From assembly GCA_018667995.1 (NCBI GenBank), contig JABIQT010000101.1, positions 1-8,264 of the forward strand: a DNA stretch of 8,264 nucleotides. Direction: 5' to 3'. This document shows positions 1-5,558 of the stretch, in pieces (position 1 is the stretch's first letter; each line of letters starts with the position of its first letter). This DNA is from Candidatus Latescibacterota bacterium (GTDB lineage Bacteria; JAAXHH01; JABIQT01). The notes under the pieces are model-generated. The model was not told the DNA's origin. It did no database searches and was given only the letters and a program-made list of their open reading frames with translations. Both the position numbers and the translations under genes were made by a program.

Positions 1-92
1 ACACCCAGCGTTACGCCCGTCAGCGTCAGGAGCGTGCGACCGGGTTGATGCAACAGATGTCGGAGAGAGATCCAGCGGAAGATTATGCTCAT
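1..92 (-). CDS. FtsX/MacB-type ABC transporter permease, N-terminal fragment
   Basis: This is the start of a gene that runs off the left edge; only the first 30 codons are visible, beginning MSIIFRWISLRHLLHQPGRT and then LLTLTGVTLGV. A short basic cytoplasmic stretch followed by the first hydrophobic helix, with a pattern like 'R.L...L...GRTLLT..GV.LGV', is typical of permeases of the MacB/LolC/FtsX family. Its ATG overlaps the stop codon of the ABC ATPase gene (ATGA, 4 nt), so the two are almost certainly translationally coupled and form one transporter or lipoprotein-release/mechanotransmission complex in the inner membrane. The call rests on this short N-terminus plus the ATPase next door. 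The substrate cannot be told. The periplasmic domain and remaining helices lie outside the window. Confidence 0.8.
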   Translation of the reverse strand, partial: MSIIFRWISLRHLLHQPGRTLLTLTGVTLG

Positions 93-835
93 ACGGAGTT
101 TGTGAGATCACTTACTACGGTTCCATCCAGCAGTTCGACCTGACGCGAAGCATAGGCTGCCGCCTCGACGCTATGGGTAACAAGGACCACGGTAGTGTGG
201 TGACTTTGCCCCAGCTCCTGCAGTAGACCAATAACCTGTTCTGCCGTTCGAGAATCCAGGTTTCCAGTCGGCTCGTCCGCGAGAACGAGCGTGGGTTGAT
301 GGATCAATGCCCGAGCCAGTCCGGTTCGTTGCATTTCGCCACCTGAGAGCATATGAGGTTTTGCGTCCTGACGGTGGGCCATATCGACCTCTGCAAGCAA
401 GCGATCCGCTCGTGACAACGCTTCGTCTTCGGGATCTCCCGCAAGCAGGGCCGGCAGTGCCACGTTCTCGCGTACAGACAATGTGGACAGCAGGTTGAAG
501 AACTGATAGACCATTCCAATGCGTTCACGACGCTGTTCTGTCAGAGCATCGTCAGACATTTGACTGAGTTCTACATCACCAATCCATACTTGGCCAGAAG
601 TAGGGGTGTCTATGCCCGCCATGATGTTCAGAAGTGTACTCTTGCCCGAGCCACTTCTACCGACAATGGCTACAAACTCACCCGTCGGAATCTCGAGCGT
701 CAGTCCATCCAGTGCTCGTAGTACCTGGTTTCCACTGGGATATTCCTTAGAGACATCAATCAGCCGAACGGCCGATTGGACGGTTGCATTTCCACGCCCA
801 TTAACAGGATCGAAATCACAGTTCATATTGCTCAT
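89..835 (-). CDS. ABC transporter ATP-binding protein, LolD/MacB/FtsE-type
   Basis: A 248-residue ATPase subunit with all nucleotide-binding motifs in order: Walker A GRSGSGKST (residues 59-67), Q-loop Gln111 in VYQFFNLL, signature LSGGEMQR (163-170), Walker B LVLADEP (183-189), D-loop NLDS (192-195) and switch His211 in VTHS. The pattern 'YQFFNLL.TLS..ENV.LP' and 'ADEPTGNLDS' is characteristic of the LolD/MacB/FtsE branch, which pairs with FtsX-like permeases for lipoprotein release, peptide or macrolide export, or envelope signalling. It hydrolyses ATP on the cytoplasmic side of the membrane. The stop codon overlaps the ATG of the permease downstream. About 25 residues precede the ABC fold; no strong ribosome-binding site is seen before the ATG at 835, and the ATG three codons further in is an alternative. 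The exact substrate is unknown. Confidence 0.95.
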   Translation of the reverse strand: MSNMNCDFDPVNGRGNATVQSAVRLIDVSKEYPSGNQVLRALDGLTLEIPTGEFVAIVGRSGSGKSTLLNIMAGIDTPTSGQVWIGDVELSQMSDDALTEQRRERIGMVYQFFNLLSTLSVRENVALPALLAGDPEDEALSRADRLLAEVDMAHRQDAKPHMLSGGEMQRTGLARALIHQPTLVLADEPTGNLDSRTAEQVIGLLQELGQSHHTTVVLVTHSVEAAAYASRQVELLDGTVVSDLTNSV

Positions 836-869
836 TTGTTGCGGCTATTTCAGATGGGGTCGATTTTCG

Positions 870-897
870 TGGACACTCCGTGGTTGCAGTCTATTAT
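870..897 (+). promoter_or_regulatory. Candidate sigma-70 promoter for the Gfo/Idh/MocA gene
   Basis: TGGACA (870-875) is separated by 16 nt from TATTAT (892-897), each 5/6 to consensus, in the only AT-rich part of the divergent intergenic region. Initiation near 904 would give a leader of about 60 nt before the ATG at 967. The TATTATT core is shared with the opposing candidate promoter. Confidence 0.5.
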
Positions 898-922
898 TAC
901 ATTATCTAACTCCCTCAGACAA
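893..922 (-). promoter_or_regulatory. Candidate promoter for the ABC transporter operon
   Basis: Reading the minus strand, TTGTCT (922-917) is followed after 18 nt by AATAAT (898-893), which is 4/6 and 5/6 to the sigma-70 consensus. Initiation would fall near 886 and give a leader of about 50 nt before the ATPase ATG. Pattern match only; it overlaps the opposing candidate promoter at its -10 element. Confidence 0.35.
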
Positions 923-955
923 GGCCTTTCAACGTATTGACCATAGGTCAGACGC

Positions 956-961
956 AAGGAG
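956..961 (+). promoter_or_regulatory. Ribosome-binding site that fixes the dehydrogenase start
   Basis: AAGGAG ends 5 nt before the ATG at 967. This favours 967 as the start over the in-frame TTG at 937, which lies 30 nt upstream, has no Shine-Dalgarno sequence and adds ten residues before the Rossmann fold. Confidence 0.8.
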
Positions 962-966
962 CGCGT

Positions 967-2124
967 ATGCCAACGTACCGCGTAGCTATTCTCGGCTGTC
1001 GGGCACGAGGAACAGCAGCAGCACGAGCCTATCACGCCCATCCCAAGTGTGAGGTAGTCGGCTTGTGTGATCTGGTACCAGATCTCCTGAATGCATTGGG
1101 AGATGAACTGGGCGTGACGGCCAGATATGATGACCTGGACAGCATGATGTTGGAGCAAAATCCGGATATTGTGGCTATTCCAACCGGCACCGAATTTCAT
1201 TACGATTTGAGTATGCGAATTCTCGAGTATGGAGTACACATAGATGTGGAAAAACCCATGTGTGCGACCTTGGAGCAGGCCGACGAGGTGCTGCGGTTGT
1301 CACAACAGAAGGGAGTCCGCATCGCCGTACATCACCAGGGCCGTACAGGAGCCGCTATGAATGCAGTGGCAGCAGCGGTACAGTCCGGAAAGATAGGGGA
1401 TATCCGTCATATGAACGCGAGCGGAAAGGGATACTACGGCGGCTACGGGCTTATGAACATTGGCACACATGCGGTCAATGCCATGTTGCGTATCACAGGG
1501 CCATGTCGTAGTGTGACATCGCTCGCCCTAACAGATGGTCGCACCGTGACTCCCGACGACGTCATTCCTTCTGCAGGTGGAATGGGGACCGTTCTGGGAG
1601 AACGAATTACCGCCACCCTGGCTTTCGATTCGGGAGTAACAGCTACACTTCTCCAGCAGCGATTTCCTGTAGTTGACGCCACGGCCTATGGCTTCGAAGT
1701 GTGTGGCACGGAGGGGCGTCTCATATGGAAGACTTCGGGGGCGTGGTGGCTACGAACGCCTCATTTCCTGCCCGACGGTAAGAACGACCAGTGGGAGCCG
1801 CTTCCGATTACGCAACCAGTAGGCTATGACGCTGATAGCGGTGTAAGCCCTGAGGAGTATAATTACGTGGAAGAGTATGTTAACGCGCTCGATGCGGGCC
1901 GAGAGCACGAATGCAGCGGCGTGCAAGGACTGCATGTGATGGAGATTCTGATGGCGGTACTTGAGTCGTCGGCCCACGGCGTTCGAATCGACCTACCCCA
2001 GAAGATCAGGACGCATCCCCTGGAACAGTGGCGCAAAGAAAGTGGGTTGGGAAGTCCCCGTGAGATGCCTCGTGAATACAGATCCTGGTTGGCAGCGGAG
2101 GACGCGAGGCTAGGGAGGTCTTGA
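967..2124 (+). CDS. Gfo/Idh/MocA family NAD(P)-dependent oxidoreductase
   Basis: A 385-residue cytoplasmic dehydrogenase. The N-terminal Rossmann fold starts MPTYRVAILGCRARG with a glycine-rich loop GCRARG (10-15) and an acidic residue, Asp35, at the end of the second strand (VGLCDL). The family hallmark EKP is present at 95-97 (DVEKPMCATLEQAD), followed by the C-terminal alpha/beta sheet domain that holds the sugar. The catalytic-region motif reads LMNIGTHAVN (162-171, His168), where many relatives have Asp instead of Asn164. Members oxidise or reduce hydroxyl groups of sugars, inositols and related polyols; the substrate cannot be assigned from sequence. The length is normal. The gene stands alone behind its own promoter and is convergent with the membrane-protein gene, 15 nt away. 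I see no terminator between the two. The assignment to the family is secure, the substrate is not. Confidence 0.93.
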   Translation: MPTYRVAILGCRARGTAAARAYHAHPKCEVVGLCDLVPDLLNALGDELGVTARYDDLDSMMLEQNPDIVAIPTGTEFHYDLSMRILEYGVHIDVEKPMCATLEQADEVLRLSQQKGVRIAVHHQGRTGAAMNAVAAAVQSGKIGDIRHMNASGKGYYGGYGLMNIGTHAVNAMLRITGPCRSVTSLALTDGRTVTPDDVIPSAGGMGTVLGERITATLAFDSGVTATLLQQRFPVVDATAYGFEVCGTEGRLIWKTSGAWWLRTPHFLPDGKNDQWEPLPITQPVGYDADSGVSPEEYNYVEEYVNALDAGREHECSGVQGLHVMEILMAVLESSAHGVRIDLPQKIRTHPLEQWRKESGLGSPREMPREYRSWLAAEDARLGRS

Positions 2125-2159
2125 TGGAATGTCGCTATCTCAGGGTCGCAAAGGCATGA
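2114..2159 (+). other. Orphan ribosome-binding site and start codon with an 11-codon ORF
   Basis: GGAGG (2114-2118) lies 5 nt before an ATG at 2124 whose A is the last base of the dehydrogenase TGA stop (TGATG). This is the layout of a translationally coupled next gene, but the reading frame closes after 11 codons (MECRYLRVAKA, stop at 2157-2159) and runs into the 3' end of the opposite-strand membrane-protein gene. It may be a remnant of a lost operon partner or chance. I cannot tell which. Confidence 0.3.
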
Positions 2160-2544
2160 GCGGAGCTCGTTCTCCTCGCATATATCGCCAGACGTCTGAT
2201 GCGTCGATTACAAGCGAGAGGCTGTTCACCGCTATGACCCCGATCAGCCAACTGTTAAAGATACCCGTACCTGATTGTGCGATTATCCTCAGAAACAACC
2301 ACGGAACCAGAACTATCCAAAATACATGTCCAGCGCCCAGTAGGCGGACATACCCTTTCTTCCGATGAATGAGTGTCATAATCACAAAGCCGGTGAAGAG
2401 ACTGACCAATGTTGCCTGGCCCTCTATGGAGCGAATGTAGGCCAGAGGCAAGATCATATTGACGAGAATCAGTATGCCCAGCCACAGTTTCCATGGCCAG
2501 GATATCCGCATCATATCTATGAGTAAGCTTATCATCGCACGCAT
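2140..2544 (-). CDS. Four-helix integral membrane protein of unknown function
   Basis: A 134-residue protein with about four predicted transmembrane segments: roughly residues 18-38, 43-60, 68-87 and 97-114. Both ends are basic, consistent with a cytoplasmic N- and C-terminus. Features that look conserved rather than random are GHVFWIVLVPWLFLRI (72-87) and the end NSLSLVIDASDVWRYMRGER (107-126). I recall similar small proteins with an 'N.ISLV.D..DV.RY.RG.R' ending in other bacteria but cannot name the family. A weak Shine-Dalgarno GGAA (2556-2553) sits 8 nt before the ATG at 2544. The gene follows the calcium/sodium antiporter on the same strand after an 87-nt gap, so co-transcription is plausible. 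Function unknown; hydrophobic composition and strand context argue that it is real. Confidence 0.75.
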   Translation of the reverse strand: MRAMISLLIDMMRISWPWKLWLGILILVNMILPLAYIRSIEGQATLVSLFTGFVIMTLIHRKKGYVRLLGAGHVFWIVLVPWLFLRIIAQSGTGIFNSWLIGVIAVNSLSLVIDASDVWRYMRGERAPLMPLRP

Positions 2545-2631
2545 ACTTTTATTTCCGGGGAATGAGCATAGCTCGGCCTATCAGGATCTGTCAGCATAAC
2601 CGCCGCAGCCGGTATTAAGTTCCGACTGTGC

Positions 2632-3732
2632 CTACTGTTCTCTGGAGTCGTCCCAGTGACCTTTTCTCCAGCGCCAGATAACTATGAAAAACGAGATGAC
2701 TGAAATAGGTATGACGAAGACGAGCATAACCGCACTGAAGAGCGGCAGGTTGTCGTGGTTCTGAGAATCCATCACCAGGTAGGTCAGGTAAAATGCGAAG
2801 TAGGCCAGAAACAGAATACCTTCATTTCTGCTTATGGTGGAGCCGCTGACGAATATCGGCAGGCAGGCAATTGCCACAGCTATCATAATCGGGATGTCAA
2901 AATTCAATGCTGCCATTGGAATCGGTAAGCCCCCGGGGGCGACCAGGCTGACTGAACCGAGGACAAGCAATACGTTGAAGATGTTACTACCCACGATATT
3001 GCCGACCACTATGTCACGTTCGCCGCGAAGCGTGGCAATCACCGAGGTCGCGATCTCTGGAAGTGAAGTGCCGATTGCCACGACGGTTAACCCGATCGTG
3101 AGCTCACTGACGCCGATTGATCTTGCCATAGATACAGCGCTCTCCACCAACCAGTCAGCTCCCAATACGAGCATGAAGAGGCCTGTTAATATGAGCAACA
3201 CATTGCGAATCCACGTGGCCCGGACAGGCATCGATGCGCTGACGTATTCCACCTCGAAATCCTGATCGACATCGTTTCTATCTGTACGACTCTCGTAGAT
3301 TGAGTAAGTCACGTAGGCGATGATGCCGAGGACGAAGAACAATCCTTCCACAGGGCTCAGTACACCATCATACCCGCATACCAGAACCATCACCGAGACA
3401 CCGATCATGATCGGTACGTCCAGGCGTATCAACTTTCTGGCTATGACCAAGGGGGCAATAGTGGCTGACATTCCCAATACGAGAAGCACGTTGATGATGT
3501 TACTTCCTACTGCATTTCCCACGGTGACTCCGGCCTGGCCTGACAGCCCCGCTTTGAGACCTACTGCGACTTCGGGTGCACTCGTGCCGAATGCCACCAC
3601 TGTCAAGCCTACTACCAGGGGTGATATTCCCAATAGTGTGGCGATATTGGAGGACCCTCGCACGAAAATCTCAGCGCCGATAGCGAGGAGGATGAGACCC
3701 GATATAAAAAGCAATAGTTCTGACCATTCCAT
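2632..3732 (-). CDS. Calcium/sodium antiporter, CaCA family (YrbG-like)
   Basis: A 366-residue inner-membrane exchanger of the Ca2+/cation antiporter superfamily. It has the two inverted alpha-repeats that form the ion pathway: GTSAPE (49-54) with GNAVGSNIINV (72-82), and GTSLPE (221-226) with GNIVGSNIFNV (244-254). The two Glu and two Asn residues are the expected Na+/Ca2+ ligands. A hydrophilic acidic loop at about 147-168 separates the two halves. I chose the ATG at 3732 because family members start just before the first helix (here MEWSELLLFISGLILL); an in-frame TTG at 3768 would add 12 non-family residues, and neither has a strong ribosome-binding site. It is longer than E. coli YrbG (about 325 residues) because of an added C-terminal hydrophobic segment (about 329-355) ending in a basic-acidic tail. 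Which cation it moves in vivo is not shown. Confidence 0.93.
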   Translation of the reverse strand: MEWSELLLFISGLILLAIGAEIFVRGSSNIATLLGISPLVVGLTVVAFGTSAPEVAVGLKAGLSGQAGVTVGNAVGSNIINVLLVLGMSATIAPLVIARKLIRLDVPIMIGVSVMVLVCGYDGVLSPVEGLFFVLGIIAYVTYSIYESRTDRNDVDQDFEVEYVSASMPVRATWIRNVLLILTGLFMLVLGADWLVESAVSMARSIGVSELTIGLTVVAIGTSLPEIATSVIATLRGERDIVVGNIVGSNIFNVLLVLGSVSLVAPGGLPIPMAALNFDIPIMIAVAIACLPIFVSGSTISRNEGILFLAYFAFYLTYLVMDSQNHDNLPLFSAVMLVFVIPISVISFFIVIWRWRKGHWDDSREQ

Positions 3733-3762
3733 GACGTAGAAACTGGAGTGGTAGGCCCCGAG

Positions 3763-3816
3763 TGTCAATGTTAATTGTCATTGACAACGGACCGTTCGAA
3801 AATAGATTTGATGTCA
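3763..3816. promoter_or_regulatory. Cluster of TGTCA half-sites, candidate operator
   Basis: In the divergent region between the antiporter and the small-protein gene, TGTCAATG (3763-3770) and CATTGACA (3779-3786) form a perfect 8-bp inverted repeat with an 8-nt spacer. TTGTCA-T-TGACAA (3775-3787) is a second, tight palindrome inside it, and another TGTCA lies at 3812-3816. The right arm is also the -35 box of the plus-strand promoter, so a bound repressor would block it. The regulator is unknown and is not encoded nearby. Confidence 0.4.
3781..3808 (+). promoter_or_regulatory. Sigma-70-like promoter of the small-protein gene
   Basis: A perfect TTGACA (3781-3786) is followed after 16 nt by TAGATT (3803-3808, 4/6). 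Initiation near 3815 would leave a leader of about 40 nt before the ATG at 3858. This also argues against the upstream in-frame starts at 3762 (GTG) and 3769 (ATG), which would lie upstream of the transcript. Confidence 0.55.
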
Positions 3817-3857
3817 CCATATCTTCGTCCCAATACGCCTCAATAACAGGTAAGAAC

Positions 3858-4208
3858 ATGGATATCTATCATATCTGGTGCAATCTCAAATCTGGCGTCT
3901 CCGACTTGGAATTTGTGGAGCATCTCAGAGAATATTGCGACCGACTTAAGCAGTCAAAGAGACTATGCAATTTTCGGATTACTCGCTGTAAGCTCGGATT
4001 TAGGCCTGAACAATTAAGAGAGTTTCATATCATGTTGGAATTTAATGATTTAACTCAGTTGCAGGAGGCGTTTGATGAAGTGGCCAGCCGCACCGATCCC
4101 ATGGAATCGTTACATCACGCCGTTAACGGGAAAGTCGACGACGTATTCTTCGCGCTTTACCGGGATTTTCCGGATGGAGTTCGTGAGGTCGGCCAGGAAA
4201 GGTTTTGA
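3858..4208 (+). CDS. Small conserved protein of unknown function, DUF6614-like
   Basis: A 116-residue soluble protein beginning MDIYHIWCNLKSGVSD and ending ALYRDFPDGVREVGQERF. From memory this matches a family of about 115 residues with the same conserved start (MDIYHIWC.LK.GV), middle (TR.KLGF...L.EFH.M.E..DL.QL) and end (F.LYRDFPD.VR..GEERF), which I believe is catalogued as DUF6614; the name should be verified. The alternation of short strands and helices suggests a ferredoxin-like alpha/beta fold of the dimeric-barrel kind. There is no signal peptide or membrane segment. The start at 3858 is chosen because the family begins there and AGG lies 7 nt upstream, although the frame stays open to 3762. 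It is the first gene of the plus-strand block that leads to the PLP enzyme and the kinase fusion, 111 nt before the former. Function not known. Confidence 0.8.
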   Translation: MDIYHIWCNLKSGVSDLEFVEHLREYCDRLKQSKRLCNFRITRCKLGFRPEQLREFHIMLEFNDLTQLQEAFDEVASRTDPMESLHHAVNGKVDDVFFALYRDFPDGVREVGQERF

Positions 4209-4247
4209 CCCTCTGGAGAAAGAGAGGGTATTCTGCACTCCTTTTTT
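4208..4247 (+). terminator. Stem-loop with a distant T-run, possible weak terminator
   Basis: ACCCTCT (4208-4214) pairs perfectly with AGAGGGT (4223-4229) around an 8-nt loop, directly after the small-protein stop codon. The T-run (4242-4247) begins only 12 nt after the stem, so it does not look like an efficient intrinsic terminator. It could be an attenuator or RNA-stability element between this gene and the PLP-enzyme gene. Confidence 0.35.
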
Positions 4248-4275
4248 GAATAGGTACGTCATTGCCGCACATCGG

Positions 4276-4281
4276 TATAGT
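4276..4281 (+). promoter_or_regulatory. Possible -10 element before the PLP-enzyme gene
   Basis: TATAGT is 5/6 to the -10 consensus and lies about 39 nt before the ATG at 4320. No good -35 box is found 16-18 nt upstream, so a separate promoter for the last two genes is only a possibility. Confidence 0.25.
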
Positions 4282-4319
4282 GATGGTGGCAGAACACGCG
4301 TGTAATCGAGGAAAGTAAA

Positions 4320-5558
4320 ATGAAGGATACAGGGCTGATCTGTACGGTCTGTGGTGCCGAATATCCGATGGGGCCCATGTTTCATGGCTGTCCGTCGTGC
4401 CAGGAAACCGGGACCGTTGGAGCTCTCACGGTGACCTATGACTATGATGCCATAAGGCGAGGATTTGACTTGGAGACTTGGTCGCCAAACTGGCACTCCA
4501 TCTGGAGATTCCGAGATCTCTTACCGGTTCAGGATTCCGCGTGCCAGATAACGTTGGGAGAGAGCGACACCGGGTTAATTCGGCCGCGACGCCTCCAGGA
4601 GACCACGGGACTCTCCCACCTATACATCAAGAATGAGACGACAAACCCTACGTGGGCTTTCAAGGATCGATTCCATGCTGTGTCCATATCGATGGCAAAG
4701 GAGCTCGGGTATACTCGCGTGACGGCGAGCACAACCGGAAATCACGGCGCATCGGCTGCAGCCTATTCTGCGGCAGCCGGGATGGATTCTTGCGTTATAC
4801 TCTGTCACCCTGAGTCGTCTGAGCTTCAGCGAAATATGATCCGTCTCTATGGGGGCCATGCCTATGTTTTGAATGACAGGTTTCAGTATCTGGACCGTCT
4901 CATCACTGAATATGGATTCTATCCTTCTACAACGATGGAGCCAATGCCTATGGGGACGCCGTTTGGTATCGAGGGCTATAAGACGATCGCATTCGAGATC
5001 TACCTCCAGCTCGCACGCAATCTGCCGGATCACATGTTCTGTCCAATTGCCGCGGGTGACTCCCTGTACGGACCATGGAAAGGATTCGGTGAATTAAAGA
5101 AACTGGGACTTACTGATACGCTGCCCGTGATGCACGGTGTACAGCCAGCGGGATGCAACCCTTATGTTCGATCATTTCAAGAGAACAGTCCGGTCGTAAT
5201 GGTGCATCCAGATCCTCAATCTATCGCCTTATCGATAAGGGACGACGTTGGCGGTAGACCGGCTCTACAGGCCATGTACGATTCGGAAGGCGATGCTACA
5301 GATGTTACGGATGATGAGATTGTCGAGGCTGTTAAACTCCTGGCGCACAGTGGCATACTCGTAGAGCCTTCGTCTGCTGCTTCGGTTGCAGGCGCCATAA
5401 AGGCCGCTGCGGAGGGGCGTATCAAATCAGACGAGACGGTCGTCTGTCTTGTTACTGGTTCCGGTGCCAAGTGGCCGGAAGTCATGGCGGATTTGGTCGA
5501 TGAACCCGCCTCGATCGAACCTTCGTGGGAGACCATCAGGACTGAGGTCGGCCTGTGA
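4320..5558 (+). CDS. Threonine-synthase-like PLP-dependent enzyme
   Basis: A 412-residue fold-type II PLP enzyme. The N-terminus has a zinc-ribbon pattern, C8-x2-C11 and C24-x2-C27, as in the archaeal-type threonine synthase branch. The Schiff-base lysine is K115 in NPTWAFKDR (109-117); typical threonine synthases read NPTGSFKDR. The phosphate-binding loop is STTGNHGAS (137-145). Family glycine motifs continue as AAGDSLYGPWKGFGEL (244-259), VEPSSAAS (348-355) and LVTGSGAKWPE (377-387), where threonine synthases usually have a GNGG-type loop and TGHGLKDP. The overall family is clear, but these substitutions around the cofactor suggest a different substrate from O-phosphohomoserine. GAGG (4308-4311) lies 8 nt before the ATG. 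Its TGA overlaps by 4 nt the GTG start of the kinase-PdxA2 fusion, implying tight co-expression and a shared pathway. It should not be annotated simply as thrC; a lyase, racemase or dehydratase acting on a hydroxylated four-carbon amino acid is equally possible. Confidence 0.85.
   Translation: MKDTGLICTVCGAEYPMGPMFHGCPSCQETGTVGALTVTYDYDAIRRGFDLETWSPNWHSIWRFRDLLPVQDSACQITLGESDTGLIRPRRLQETTGLSHLYIKNETTNPTWAFKDRFHAVSISMAKELGYTRVTASTTGNHGASAAAYSAAAGMDSCVILCHPESSELQRNMIRLYGGHAYVLNDRFQYLDRLITEYGFYPSTTMEPMPMGTPFGIEGYKTIAFEIYLQLARNLPDHMFCPIAAGDSLYGPWKGFGELKKLGLTDTLPVMHGVQPAGCNPYVRSFQENSPVVMVHPDPQSIALSIRDDVGGRPALQAMYDSEGDATDVTDDEIVEAVKLLAHSGILVEPSSAASVAGAIKAAAEGRIKSDETVVCLVTGSGAKWPEVMADLVDEPASIEPSWETIRTEVGL
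5544..5548 (+). promoter_or_regulatory. Ribosome-binding site for the fusion gene's GTG start
   Basis: GAGGT lies 6 nt before GTG at 5555, inside the last codons of the PLP-enzyme gene. It supports the GTG start that gives the family N-terminus (SYVILADDFSGAHDAG) and the 4-nt GTGA overlap. Confidence 0.75.

Noticed and set aside
937-966. TTG start 30 nt upstream of the dehydrogenase ATG.
   Set aside because: No ribosome-binding site, and the extra ten residues precede a family N-terminus that has AAGGAG right before the ATG at 967.
850-1239. Open frame of 129 codons on the minus strand across the start of the dehydrogenase gene.
   Set aside because: It overlaps most of a well-supported Rossmann domain, has no recognisable motif and its own frame looks like a codon-shadow.
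2834-3739. Two long plus-strand frames opposite the antiporter.
   Set aside because: Antisense shadows of the membrane-helix codons; rich in Thr/Pro/Ile with no domain, whereas the minus strand has both alpha-repeats.
3733-3768. TTG start for the antiporter giving 378 residues.
   Set aside because: The added residues are not part of the exchanger family, and this TTGACA is one arm of the inverted repeat.
5227-5240. 14-bp perfect palindrome CCTTATCGATAAGG inside the PLP-enzyme gene.
   Set aside because: Expected about 0.5 times by chance in a window this long, lies in coding sequence with normal codons, and has no promoter beside it.
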